Origin: Bacteroidaceae bacterium
Lineage (GTDB): Bacteria; Bacteroidota; Bacteroidia; Bacteroidales; Bacteroidaceae
Length of the DNA: 44,956 nucleotides
Assembly: GCA_017453465.1 (NCBI GenBank)
Contig: JAFTEV010000078.1
Span: 1 to 44,956 of the forward strand
Direction of reading: 5' to 3'
Of this stretch, positions 28,775-37,400 are shown one piece after another (the first letter of the stretch is position 1; every line of letters starts with the position of its first letter). The notes beneath the pieces were generated by a model. That model was not told the origin of the DNA. It saw only the letters and a program-made list of their open reading frames with translations, and searched no databases. A program made the translations under genes and the position numbers.

Positions 28775-28880
28775 AATTAGGAATTAGGAATGAGGAATTA
28801 GGAATGAGGAATTGATACTCCAATTGTGAATTGTGAATTGTGAATTATCAATTGTCAAATTGTAAATTGTCCAATTGTCC
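28775..28880. repeat. Heptamer arrays AATTAGG and AATTGTG
   Basis: Five heptamers AATTAGG/AATGAGG (28775-28809) are followed by three AATTGTG (28822-28842) and a degenerate stretch of AATTGTCC-like units to about 28880. They fill the gap between the GH43 stop and the terminator hairpin. Confidence 0.75.
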
Positions 28881-28890
28881 AATTCGTCAC

Positions 28891-29922
28891 TCACTTCCCT
28901 CGGGTGGTTTCAATCGTTCCGTCGGCACGGTAATGCAGTTCAGAAACCTTCAGTGAGCGCAACCAAGTCTTGCCACCCGATGGCACCGAGTCGTGATGGA
29001 GTAAATACCACTTACCCTTGAACTCTACGATGCAGTGGTGAGTGGTCCATCCCACAACAGGAGTCAGGATGACCCCCTGGTAAGTGAAGGGTCCGTAAGG
29101 ATTGTCGCCAATGGCATAGCAAAGCAGATGGGAATCGCCTGTGCTATAGGAGAAATAATATTTTCCGTTATACTTGTGCATCCACGAAGCTTCAAAGAAA
29201 CGGTGTGGGTCGCCAGCCATCAGCGGCTTGCCCTCCTTGTCGAGGATGATGAGCGGACGCGGTGCCTCGGCAAACTGCATGTCATCGCTCATCTTCACCA
29301 CCCAGCTAGGCAGTGCAGGGGCATCGGGCCGAGCAAAGAGCTGAGTCTTGCGGTCGGGAGCAGGTCCCAAGTCAACCAGTCCGTTCTGGTCGCCATATTT
29401 CCCAGGAATCGTCTCAAAGCCATGGAAGAGCGGTTGCCACCACTGCAACTGTCCTCCCCAAAGACCACCAAAGTAAGTGTAGATAGTGCCGTCTTCATCC
29501 TTGAAGACACAGGGGTCGATGGAGAAAGAGCCACGAATGGGGTGTTCGCGGGGAACAAAGGGGCCTTCGGGCTTGTCGGCTACGGCCACACCCAGACGGA
29601 AGACACCGTCATAGCCTTTCGCAGAGAACACATAATAGAACTTTCCGTCCTTCTCCACCACGTCGCTATCCCACAGCTGTTTTTCAGCCCAGGGCACCTG
29701 TTCCACACTGAAGAGGACGCCGCCGTCAGCAACCTGTCCGTTCTCCAGGTCATGGGCAACAAGTACGTGGTAGTCCTTCATCTGGAAATGACCACCATCG
29801 TCGTCCTCACATTCACCAGCATCCCAGTCGTGCGACGGATAGATGAAAAGTTTGCCGTCCCATACGTGAGCGGACGGGTCTGCCATGTAGTCGGCAGGAT
29901 AAAGATACTTCTTTCCTTCCAT
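28891..29922 (-). CDS. Cytoplasmic GH43 beta-xylosidase / exo-xylanase (XynB-like)
   Basis: A 343-residue protein without a signal peptide, consistent with a cytoplasmic role. It is a single GH43 propeller of subfamily-1 type, with base Asp15 (YMADPSAHV), modulator Asp136 (FSIDPCVF) and acid Glu244 (HRFFEASWMHK). It would cleave imported xylo-oligosaccharides to xylose, possibly also removing arabinose. It follows the GPH symporter gene after 34 bp. Pairing of this GH43 type with a GPH symporter is known from the xynD-xynB arrangement of Prevotella bryantii, so the pair probably forms the uptake-and-finish step of the pathway. Confidence in the family is high; the exact sugar preference is inferred. 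Confidence 0.9.
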   Translation of the reverse strand: MEGKKYLYPADYMADPSAHVWDGKLFIYPSHDWDAGECEDDDGGHFQMKDYHVLVAHDLENGQVADGGVLFSVEQVPWAEKQLWDSDVVEKDGKFYYVFSAKGYDGVFRLGVAVADKPEGPFVPREHPIRGSFSIDPCVFKDEDGTIYTYFGGLWGGQLQWWQPLFHGFETIPGKYGDQNGLVDLGPAPDRKTQLFARPDAPALPSWVVKMSDDMQFAEAPRPLIILDKEGKPLMAGDPHRFFEASWMHKYNGKYYFSYSTGDSHLLCYAIGDNPYGPFTYQGVILTPVVGWTTHHCIVEFKGKWYLLHHDSVPSGGKTWLRSLKVSELHYRADGTIETTRGK

Positions 29923-29956
29923 AATTCTTTTTGCTATTTTACTCTGGCTTTCGCTA

Positions 29957-31345
29957 TTACTTATTTCTCGCCTCTATTTCTTTATTAATCTTGTCAATCA
30001 CTTCGTCGGTCAGCTCATACTTGCTGATAATCCACATGGCCAACACCAGCAGGGCAGCAGGAATGACGCACACCAGCCAGAGGATGCCTTCCTCGGCTTC
30101 AGGAGTCTGAACCGTAGATTCAGAATTGTAGGCCACGTATGCCAGCACAGCAGGAGCCACAACGCTACCCAGTGTCATGCCAGCCTTGAAGAAGATGCCC
30201 GTCAAGGCATTCACGATGCCCGCAATGCGCCGTCCGCTGACATATTCACCGTATGAAATCACCTCTGGCACCAGTGCCCACATGTAGCCTGTAGCCACAA
30301 TGACACCCGTAGATTTCACGAACTGTGCCACATAGACCATTGTCATGCTCGGATTCTCCATCTTAGCCACGAAATAGAGGAAAGCCATACCTGCCACGGC
30401 AATGCCGAGGAAGATGTAGAACATATTGCGCTTGCCCACCAACTTCTTAATCATCGGCACCAGCGGCATGAAGATAAACGACGGAGCAGAGCCAAGTCCC
30501 ATGAAGACGGAGAGCTGGTCAGCCGTACCGTGCATGTTGCAGTTGATGAAATAGGCACCAGCCGCATTGCCGATAGACATCATGGCAAAGGCCGTGACAA
30601 AGAAGAAGGCAATCACCCTGAGCGGACGGTTCTTCAGAAACTCCATCCACAAGTCGCTCACCTTCACGTTGGCAGCTTCGCTTGCGTCCATCACAACGCG
30701 CTCCTTGCACTGCGAGAAGCAGAACAGCAGCAGGGCCAGTCCCACCAAGGCATAGATGGTCATTGTCGTGAACCATGCGACAGGGTCTTTCGGCAGACCC
30801 TCATGCTCTTCCTCCGTGAAGTAGGCAATAAGCAACGGCAAACCCGACCCCACGGCCAGACCGCCGCAATTCGCCATAAACATACGCACGGAAGTAAGAA
30901 TGGTTATTTCGTCAGTGTCGCGAGTCAGCGATGAATTCAGTGCGCCGTAGGGCACATTGATAAATGTATAGAGTAGCGTCATGGCTATGTACGTCACGTA
31001 GGCATACAGCAACGACGGTGCAAAACCGTTCCAGAAACATAGGATGGCAAAGCCCGTCAACGGCACGCCCACATACACCAGGTAAGAGCGATACTTGCCC
31101 AACTGTGGACTATGCTTGTCGATGAGCGCACCCACGATGGGGTCCCAGATGACGTTGGCCACATTGCCCACCGTAAACATCACCGACACATCCACCGCAT
31201 CCAGTCCATAGATGTCGGTGTAGAAAAACAACAGATACATGCACGTAGTCTGGAAAATCAAGTTTTGGGCCAAGTCGCCCGAACCAAAACCGATGCGCTG
31301 CATCCAATTCAGCTTGTAAAAGCCTCTGTTCGTATCCTTCTCCAT
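29957..31345 (-). CDS. GPH-family sugar:cation symporter (XynD-like)
   Basis: A 462-residue inner-membrane protein with about 12 hydrophobic segments. The N-terminal block RIGFGSGDLAQNLIFQ and the loop VGALIDKHSPQLGKYRSYL match glycoside-pentoside-hexuronide:cation symporters. It would carry xylose or short xylo-oligosaccharides from periplasm to cytoplasm, feeding the GH43 encoded 34 bp downstream. It starts with MEKDTNRGFYKLNWMQ, the usual charged N-tail for the family. A -7 box (31423-31430) lies about 78 bp upstream of the ATG. It is the first gene of a two-gene operon. Confidence 0.9.
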   Translation of the reverse strand: MEKDTNRGFYKLNWMQRIGFGSGDLAQNLIFQTTCMYLLFFYTDIYGLDAVDVSVMFTVGNVANVIWDPIVGALIDKHSPQLGKYRSYLVYVGVPLTGFAILCFWNGFAPSLLYAYVTYIAMTLLYTFINVPYGALNSSLTRDTDEITILTSVRMFMANCGGLAVGSGLPLLIAYFTEEEHEGLPKDPVAWFTTMTIYALVGLALLLFCFSQCKERVVMDASEAANVKVSDLWMEFLKNRPLRVIAFFFVTAFAMMSIGNAAGAYFINCNMHGTADQLSVFMGLGSAPSFIFMPLVPMIKKLVGKRNMFYIFLGIAVAGMAFLYFVAKMENPSMTMVYVAQFVKSTGVIVATGYMWALVPEVISYGEYVSGRRIAGIVNALTGIFFKAGMTLGSVVAPAVLAYVAYNSESTVQTPEAEEGILWLVCVIPAALLVLAMWIISKYELTDEVIDKINKEIEARNK

Positions 31346-31422
31346 TGAGCTAATTTTTAGTTACTGTGTTTTTTGACAGTCCCCCACCCCGAAGGGCGAA
31401 AAGAACCAGTCATTTTCTGTTG

Positions 31423-31430
31423 CAAAGATA
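31423..31430 (-). promoter_or_regulatory. -7 promoter box for the GPH-GH43 operon
   Basis: The minus strand reads TATCTTTG, an exact TAnnTTTG match, about 78 bp upstream of the symporter ATG. No clear -33 box was found at the usual distance. Confidence 0.6.
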
Positions 31431-31514
31431 CCACCTTTAACCTCATCTCCGCTTTCCGCCTCGTTTCATATTGTTTGCCCCACGCTACAAAAGCCAACCC
31501 AAAACAAAGTGAAT

Positions 31515-31586
31515 AGTGAAAAATCTAAGTTACAGTATAGCCAGCATCGGGGCTGTGTTTAGCTCCAGCAACTTAGATTTTTCACT
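31515..31586. repeat. Palindromic repeat downstream of typA
   Basis: AGTGAAAAATCTAAGTT (31515-31531) is perfectly complementary to 31570-31586, with a 38-base loop. The loop ends in CCAGCAAC, as does the copy at 22-91. The stem core differs from that copy (CTAAG instead of CCGGG), but the opposite arm changes to match. It starts 50 bp past the typA stop and could terminate it. The 31346-31635 gap otherwise holds the GPH promoter. Confidence 0.75.
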
Positions 31587-31635
31587 TTTGACTTCGTCGA
31601 GCTAAAGGTTCACTAAAAACTCTTCGACGCTTTTT

Positions 31636-33441
31636 TTATTCTTCGGTCTTGTTTGCCCTTTTTCGTTCCAGGTGGTCGAGAATAATCTTGCGAATGCGCA
31701 TGGACTTTGGTGTAACTTCCACATATTCGTCGGCCTTGATGTATTCCAGGGCTTCTTCGAGGGATAGCTGGACGGGCGGGATGATGTGGGCTTTCTCGTC
31801 CGTGCCCGAAGCACGGACATTGGTGAGCTGCTTAGCCTTGGTCACGTTAATGACGAGGTCGTTCTCGTGAACGTGTTCGCCAACCACCTGCCCTGCATAG
31901 ACTTGGTCTTGCGGTGAAATGAAGAATTTGCCTCGGTCTTGCAGGTGGTCTATGGCGTATGCAAAGGCAGTGCCTGCTTCGAGGGCAATCATGGAGCCGT
32001 TGGTGCGGCGTGTCATTTCACCCTTGAAGGGCTGGTAGTCCTTGAAGCGGTGGGCCATGATAGCTTCACCCTGACTGGCAGTGAGGACATTGGTGCGTAG
32101 TCCGATAATGCCGCGTGAAGGAATTTCAAATTCCAGGTTTGTGCGCTCGCCTTGTGTCTCCATGCTGAGGAGGTCGCCCTTACGACGGGTGACCAAGTCA
32201 ATCATCTTGCTGCTGAACTCTTCGGGCACATTGATGGTGAGTTCTTCGATGGGTTCACATCGTTGGCCGTTGATTTCGCGGAAGATGACTTGAGGTTGCC
32301 CCACTTGCAGTTCGTAGCCTTCGCGACGCATGGTTTCAATAAGCACAGAGAGGTGGAGTACACCGCGTCCGCTCACAATCCACTGGTCGGTGGTGCCGTC
32401 CTTCATTTCAACATGGAGGGCAAGGTTTTTCTCCAGTTCCTTCTGAAGTCGCTCACCAATGTGGCGGCTGGTGCAGAACTTGCCTTCCTTGCCGAAGAAG
32501 GGAGAATTGTTGATGGTAAAGAGCATCGACATGGTCGGCTCGTCGATGCTGATGGTAGGCAGTGCTTCGGGGGTGTCGAAATCGCAGATGGTGTCACCTA
32601 TTTCAAAGTTGGAGAGTCCGATGATGGCACAGATGTCGCCAGAGGAAACAGCCTCGGCAGTCTTGTGTCCCATACCCTCGAAGGTGTGAATCTCCTTGAT
32701 TTTTGTCTTCTCGGAAGAACCATTGCGGTGAACAATGGTGATATTCTGCCCAGCCCGAAGCGTGCCACGGTGCACACGCCCTACGGCAATGCGCCCTGTG
32801 TATGTAGAGTAGTCGAGCGACGTGATGAGCATCTGGGGTGTGCCCTCCAACTGCTCTGGGGCAGGGATAGTTTTCAGAATCACATCCAGCAAGTAAGTGA
32901 TGTCCTGAGTCGGTGTTTTCCAGTCTGCTCCCATCCAACCCTGCTTGGCAGAGCCATAGACAACGGGAAAGTCTAATTGGTCTTCGCTGGCTCCGAGGGA
33001 GAACATCAAGTCGAACACCATTTCATATACTTCTTCGGGACGGCAGTTGGGTTTATCGACTTTGTTGACTACCACGACAGGCTTCAAACCTATCTCCAGT
33101 GCCTTTTGGAGTACGAAACGTGTCTGGGGCATGGGACCCTCAAAGGCATCGACCAGCAGAATGCAGCCGTCAGCCATGTTGAGCACACGCTCTACTTCGC
33201 CGCCGAAGTCGCTGTGTCCCGGCGTGTCGATGACATTTATCTTTATACCTTTATAATTAATAGATACGTTTTTGGAGAGGATGGTGATGCCACGCTCTCG
33301 TTCCAGTTCGTTGTTATCCAGAATCAAATCTCCTGTCTGCTGGCCAGCCCTGAACAAGTTGCCAGCCATCAACATCTTATCGACCAGGGTTGTCTTTCCG
33401 TGGTCAACGTGTGCAATGATTGCAATGTTTCGTATGTTCAT
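31636..33441 (-). CDS. typA: Ribosome-associated GTPase TypA/BipA
   Basis: A 601-residue translational GTPase of EF-G/LepA type, acting on ribosomes and implicated in 50S assembly and stress or low-temperature growth. G1 is AHVDHGKTTL (residues 10-19), G3 is DTPGHSDFGG, and G4 is NKVDKPN. Domains II, III, V and the BipA C-terminal domain follow, with GRGVLHLSVLIETMRREGYE and RRKGDLLSMETQGER being typical. Full family length. The ATG directly follows the purU stop with no gap (TAA-ATG), so the two genes are cotranscribed and probably coupled. It uses the purU promoter at 34.38 kb. Confidence 0.97.
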   Translation of the reverse strand: MNIRNIAIIAHVDHGKTTLVDKMLMAGNLFRAGQQTGDLILDNNELERERGITILSKNVSINYKGIKINVIDTPGHSDFGGEVERVLNMADGCILLVDAFEGPMPQTRFVLQKALEIGLKPVVVVNKVDKPNCRPEEVYEMVFDLMFSLGASEDQLDFPVVYGSAKQGWMGADWKTPTQDITYLLDVILKTIPAPEQLEGTPQMLITSLDYSTYTGRIAVGRVHRGTLRAGQNITIVHRNGSSEKTKIKEIHTFEGMGHKTAEAVSSGDICAIIGLSNFEIGDTICDFDTPEALPTISIDEPTMSMLFTINNSPFFGKEGKFCTSRHIGERLQKELEKNLALHVEMKDGTTDQWIVSGRGVLHLSVLIETMRREGYELQVGQPQVIFREINGQRCEPIEELTINVPEEFSSKMIDLVTRRKGDLLSMETQGERTNLEFEIPSRGIIGLRTNVLTASQGEAIMAHRFKDYQPFKGEMTRRTNGSMIALEAGTAFAYAIDHLQDRGKFFISPQDQVYAGQVVGEHVHENDLVINVTKAKQLTNVRASGTDEKAHIIPPVQLSLEEALEYIKADEYVEVTPKSMRIRKIILDHLERKRANKTEE

Positions 33442-34305
33442 TTAACTAAATATGATTGTTTTATTCTTGTAGGTCAACACTTTGCGCTCAACATGTTTCT
33501 TGACGGCACGGCTGAGGACTATCTTTTCCAGGTCTTTGCCTTTGAGAACAAGGCTATCGGGTGTGTCTTTGTGGGTAATGCGGACTACGTCCTGCTCAAT
33601 GATGGGGCCAGCGTCGAGTTCTGCGGTGACATAGTGGCTGGTGGCTCCGATGATTTTCACGCCACGCTCGTATGCCTGATGGTAGGGCTTGGCTCCGATA
33701 AAAGCGGGAAGGAAGGAGTGGTGGATGTTAATGATGCGGCTGGGGTAGGCTTCTATCATTTCGTCGCTGATGATTTGCATGTAGCGGGCGAGGACGATGA
33801 AGTTGACCTTCTGGTCACGCAGCATCTGCATTTCCGCTTGTTCCACTTCTTGCTTGTTCGACCAGTCTTTCTTGATGCTCCACACGTAGTAGGGAATGCC
33901 GAACTGGTCGGCCACGTAACGAAGGTCTTCGTGGTTGCTGACGATGCAAGGAATCTCTACATTCAGTTCTCCTGCCTTGTAGCGAGCCAGAAGGTCATAT
34001 AGACAATGGGACATTTTGCTGACAAAGATGGCCATGCGGGGTTTGATGTGACCGAAGTAGAGGCGGAACTTCATCTCATAGCGTTTGCTGTAGAGCGTAT
34101 CGATGTATTCTTCTATTTTTTCGGCAGGGATGAGGAAGTCTTGCAATGCCCACTCCACACGCATAAAGAACATGTGGTCAACTTCGTCAACATACTGGTC
34201 AAGATAGACGATGTTTCCGTTGTTGTCAGTGATAAACTTTGTAATTTCGGTGATAATGCCCAGTCGGTCGGGGCAGTGAAGCAGAAGTATGGCTGTTGAG
34301 TTCAT
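33442..34305 (-). CDS. purU: Formyltetrahydrofolate deformylase
   Basis: 287 residues from the ATG at 34305. An upstream GTG at 34380 also keeps the frame open but overlaps the -7 box, so it is rejected. An N-terminal ACT domain (about 1-80; LLLHCPDRLGIITEITKF) is followed by a formyltransferase fold with the active-site Asn/His in NIHHSFLPAF and Asp in TAELDAGPIIEQD. It hydrolyses 10-formyl-THF to formate and THF, balancing one-carbon pools and supplying formate for purine synthesis. It heads a two-gene operon with typA. Confidence 0.94.
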   Translation of the reverse strand: MNSTAILLLHCPDRLGIITEITKFITDNNGNIVYLDQYVDEVDHMFFMRVEWALQDFLIPAEKIEEYIDTLYSKRYEMKFRLYFGHIKPRMAIFVSKMSHCLYDLLARYKAGELNVEIPCIVSNHEDLRYVADQFGIPYYVWSIKKDWSNKQEVEQAEMQMLRDQKVNFIVLARYMQIISDEMIEAYPSRIINIHHSFLPAFIGAKPYHQAYERGVKIIGATSHYVTAELDAGPIIEQDVVRITHKDTPDSLVLKGKDLEKIVLSRAVKKHVERKVLTYKNKTIIFS

Positions 34306-34379
34306 TGAATGAAGTCTTGAAGTTCTGAGGTCTTGAGGCCAACCTAATAACCTTGCAGCCTCAAAATCAATTTTGGCCA

Positions 34380-34387
34380 CAAAGGTA
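34380..34387 (-). promoter_or_regulatory. -7 promoter box for purU-typA
   Basis: The minus strand reads TACCTTTG, matching TAnnTTTG, 75 bp upstream of the purU ATG. It faces away from the M48 protease promoter at 34431. Confidence 0.6.
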
Positions 34388-34393
34388 CGGAAA

Positions 34394-34421
34394 AATTAGG
34401 AATTAGGAATTAGGAATTAAG
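34394..34421. repeat. AATTAGG heptamer array between divergent promoters
   Basis: Three exact AATTAGG heptamers and one AATTAAG (34394-34421) lie between the -7 boxes of purU and the M48 protease gene. They occupy the positions where both -33 elements would be. Confidence 0.75.
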
Positions 34422-34430
34422 AATATTTCG

Positions 34431-34438
34431 TAACTTTG
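34431..34438 (+). promoter_or_regulatory. -7 promoter box for the M48 protease gene
   Basis: TAACTTTG matches TAnnTTTG, 30 bp upstream of the ATG at 34469. The expected -33 region falls in the AATTAGG array and lacks a TTTG. Confidence 0.6.
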
Positions 34439-34468
34439 CAGGAAATTCCTAATTAATAATTGATAATA

Positions 34469-35686
34469 ATGTTATACTGGATTATCATTACCATTGTTGT
34501 GGCAGAATTTATTTATAGTGTTGTGTTGAGTGTCTTGAACCGTCGTGCCAGCCACAACCCCATACCAAATCTTTTGGAAGGTGTTTACAATCAAGAGGCA
34601 TATAAGAAGCAGCAGGCATATTCGCGGGAGAATGCACGGGCAGGACTGGTTTCCAGCTGCATTGATACGGCTCTACTGCTGGGGCTGTTTGCGCTGGGCG
34701 GCTTTTGCTGGTTCGATGGTGTGGCTCGCGGTGTCAGCAGCGATGCAGTGGTGATGGCATTGGTCTATTTTGGCATGTTCTATCTGGTGGATTGGTTTGT
34801 GGGACTTCCTTTCTCCGTGTATAGCACTTTCCACATTGAAGAGAAGTATGGCTTCAATCGCACCACTCCTTGGCTGTTTGTGACGGACACGCTGAAGGGA
34901 ATGCTGATTTCTATACTCCTGTATGCTTTGCTCATCGGTGTGGTCGTGTGGATTTACGGACAGATTCCGCAATATTTTTGGTTGGTTGCCTGGGGAGTGT
35001 TGTCCGTCATTATGCTGGTGTTGCAGTTTTTCTATAGCGATGTCATTGTGCCGCTGTTCAATAAGCAAACGCCATTGCCAGCAGGTGAATTGCGGTCGGC
35101 TATTGAGACGTTTGCACAGCAGGTGGATTTCAAACTGGATAACATCTATGTCATTGACGGCAGCAAGCGTAGCAGCAAGGCGAATGCCTACTTTACAGGA
35201 TTCGGTGCCAAAAAGCGTGTGGTGCTGTACGACACGCTGATGGAACAACTTACCACCGAGGAGATTGTGGCTGTGTTGGCCCATGAGATAGGGCACTACA
35301 AGCATCGTCACATCGTTAAAGGCATCATCTCGGCCTTGGTTACCAATCTTGTGATGTTTTACCTCTTTAGCCTTGTGATTGACAGCAGGGAGATTGCGGC
35401 GGCTGCGGGTTGCAGCGAGGCTTCGTTCCACATCAACATGACGGTGTTCATGCTGTTGTTTACGCCTATTCAGGTTGTCACTTCCTTGATTGGCAATGTG
35501 GTGTCAAGACGGCACGAATGGCAAGCCGACGAGTTTGCCCGTGTGCATGGCATGGGGAAAGCCCTGGGCAGTGCTTTGCGCAAGATGTCGGCCAAGAGTT
35601 TGTCGAATCTTACGCCTCACCCCGCTGTGGTGTTCACGCAGTATTCTCACCCAACGCTGTTGCAGCGGGTGGAACATGTGGAGTGA
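34469..35686 (+). CDS. M48-family integral-membrane zinc metalloprotease (Ste24/CAAX prenyl protease 1-like)
   Basis: 405 residues from the ATG at 34469; a TTG nine bases earlier is a less likely start. There are several membrane segments in the first 190 residues and near 285-345. The zinc site is HEIGH (His272, Glu273, His276), with Glu350 in RRHEWQADEFARVHG as third ligand. The N-terminal M48 extension (FHIEEKYGFNRTTP) is typical of Ste24-like enzymes. In bacteria these act on membrane or misfolded proteins rather than prenylated ones; the substrate is unknown. Its last 40 bp overlap, tail to tail, the end of the glycosyltransferase gene on the other strand. Confidence 0.92.
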   Translation: MLYWIIITIVVAEFIYSVVLSVLNRRASHNPIPNLLEGVYNQEAYKKQQAYSRENARAGLVSSCIDTALLLGLFALGGFCWFDGVARGVSSDAVVMALVYFGMFYLVDWFVGLPFSVYSTFHIEEKYGFNRTTPWLFVTDTLKGMLISILLYALLIGVVVWIYGQIPQYFWLVAWGVLSVIMLVLQFFYSDVIVPLFNKQTPLPAGELRSAIETFAQQVDFKLDNIYVIDGSKRSSKANAYFTGFGAKKRVVLYDTLMEQLTTEEIVAVLAHEIGHYKHRHIVKGIISALVTNLVMFYLFSLVIDSREIAAAAGCSEASFHINMTVFMLLFTPIQVVTSLIGNVVSRRHEWQADEFARVHGMGKALGSALRKMSAKSLSNLTPHPAVVFTQYSHPTLLQRVEHVE

Positions 35687-36783
35687 TATACACTCATCAG
35701 TTGCTGTGCAAGGACGGTGGGGTGGAAGGTCTGCATGGCATACTGGCGACTGCCTTGTATCATGTGTGCTCTAAGTGCTGTATCAGTCAGTGCTTGGAGC
35801 ATTTTTTCTTTGATGTCTTCGGGCGAGGCGGGGTTGGCCAACAAGGAATAGGGGCCAGCGGCTTCGGGCAGACTACTGACATTGCTACTGACGACGGGAC
35901 ATCCGCTCAGCATGGCTTCGACAACGGGAAGTCCAAAGCCTTCGTAAAAGGAAGGATAAACAAAGAGCTGGGCATGGAGGTAAAGCTGTTGCAATTCGTC
36001 GTGAGTCAGCCCACCCAACCAGCGAAACCGTGACTCCATGCCATGGGCTGCGATGTAGCTTTTCACTTCTCGTTTGTATTCATGGCCGTCGCCCACGATG
36101 TAGAGTGGCAGGTCAATGTCGGGCGGCAGGAGTTGCATGGCCTTGACGATGCCAAGCAAGTTCTTGCGAGAGTTGACGGAGCCGACATAGAGCATGTAGG
36201 GAGCCTCTGTCCAAATGCCTTCTACCTTACGGGCGTTTTCCTCATAGTATCTTTTGTTCACGGGTTGATACACCACATCTATTTTACTTTCTTCCACATC
36301 ATAGAATCGAAGAATGTCTTGCTTGGTACATTGGCTGATGGCAATGATGCGGTCGGCATGGCAGACGGCGTATCGCCATTTCTGGTCATAGATGTGGCGG
36401 TCAGCCCAGTGATACATATCGGGAAAAGTGCGGAATGCCACATCGTGAATGGTGACAACAGAAGGAATGCCTGTGCGGTGGATGCCCAGGGGGAGTTCGT
36501 TGCTAAGTCCGTGAAAAAGGTCGATTCTATCACGCTTCAAAGCCGCAGGCAGTCCGAAAGTACGCCACAGTCCACCCCGCAAGAAACCGTGAGGCTGGAC
36601 GGTGTGGCAACCTTCCTTCGAGAGGTAGGGGCTTGTCACGGGGTTCAGCCTCAGTTTGGGTGTATAAAGAATGTACTGATTTTGGGGATATTCAGCAGTC
36701 AGGATGTCAATCGTTGTGCGACTGTGATTGCCCAGTCCTGTGAAGTTATTGTAGAGACGCTTTGCGTCAAAGCCAATCTTCAT
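35647..36783 (-). CDS. GT4-family glycosyltransferase
   Basis: A 378-residue GT-B-fold enzyme. The N-terminal acceptor domain begins MKIGFDAKRLYNNFTGLGNHSR. The C-terminal nucleotide-sugar domain shows YVGSVNSRKNLLGIV and the EX7E-type block EGFGLPVVEAMLSGCPVV. No signal peptide or membrane segment is seen, so it is probably at the cytoplasmic face of the inner membrane. It follows a DUF4254 gene with a 4-bp ATGA overlap, in an operon with waaA, which suggests a role in LPS core or other surface glycan synthesis. Donor and acceptor cannot be read from the sequence. Its final 13 codons lie over the end of the convergent protease gene. Confidence 0.88.
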   Translation of the reverse strand: MKIGFDAKRLYNNFTGLGNHSRTTIDILTAEYPQNQYILYTPKLRLNPVTSPYLSKEGCHTVQPHGFLRGGLWRTFGLPAALKRDRIDLFHGLSNELPLGIHRTGIPSVVTIHDVAFRTFPDMYHWADRHIYDQKWRYAVCHADRIIAISQCTKQDILRFYDVEESKIDVVYQPVNKRYYEENARKVEGIWTEAPYMLYVGSVNSRKNLLGIVKAMQLLPPDIDLPLYIVGDGHEYKREVKSYIAAHGMESRFRWLGGLTHDELQQLYLHAQLFVYPSFYEGFGLPVVEAMLSGCPVVSSNVSSLPEAAGPYSLLANPASPEDIKEKMLQALTDTALRAHMIQGSRQYAMQTFHPTVLAQQLMSVYHSTCSTRCNSVG

Positions 36784-37385
36784 TTCTTTCTATACAACAC
36801 GGGGTTTGTGCTGGGGTCGTTGTACATTTTCATTTGCTTATAGACCTTCATGTACTTGCGGCCAGCCTCGATGTCGGCCAGAAGTTGGTCTATGGCGGTA
36901 GAAAGGTCTTTCTGCTGTTCAAGCAAGACGTTGAGCTTTTGCTGGCAAGTGGCAATGTGTTCAGCCGTAGCGTCCCCCCGCTGCACCTGTTCCTGCATGT
37001 GGTAAATCTTCAGGGCCAGAATGCTCAGGCGGTCAACAGCCCATGCGGGGCTCTCCGTGTTGATGGTAGCATCAGTCAGCTGCTTCACTTCACGGTAGGT
37101 GGTGAGGAAGTAGCTGTCAATCATTTCCACAATGTCAGTGCGGTCTTGGTTGCTCTTGTCAATTCGGCGTTTCAACTGCAACGCATCGGCAGGGTCAATC
37201 TGGGGGTCACGAATCAAGTCTTCCAGATGCCACTGCACGGTGTCAATCCAGGCTTTGAAGTAGAGGTAGTATTCTATCGTCCCCGCATCATAGGGGTTAT
37301 TGATTGGCTGGTCAACATCATCGGTGAGGTGGTAGTCCTGGATGACTTTGTCGAATATAGGCATTGCCTGTTGTGTGAATGTCAT
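36780..37385 (-). CDS. DUF4254 protein
   Basis: A 201-residue soluble, largely helical protein with charged, heptad-rich stretches (about 95-190), for example AEHIATCQQKLNVLLEQQKD, suggesting a coiled coil. Motifs such as INNPYDAGTIEYYLYFKAWI and AWAVDRLSILALKIYHM are recognised as DUF4254. No signal peptide or catalytic motif is evident. It lies 15 bp after waaA and overlaps the GT4 gene start by 4 bp. The context suggests it helps LPS core assembly, perhaps as an adaptor of the glycosyltransferase, but its function is unknown. Confidence 0.85.
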   Translation of the reverse strand: MTFTQQAMPIFDKVIQDYHLTDDVDQPINNPYDAGTIEYYLYFKAWIDTVQWHLEDLIRDPQIDPADALQLKRRIDKSNQDRTDIVEMIDSYFLTTYREVKQLTDATINTESPAWAVDRLSILALKIYHMQEQVQRGDATAEHIATCQQKLNVLLEQQKDLSTAIDQLLADIEAGRKYMKVYKQMKMYNDPSTNPVLYRKK

Positions 37386-37400
37386 TTCTGGTTGTATATC

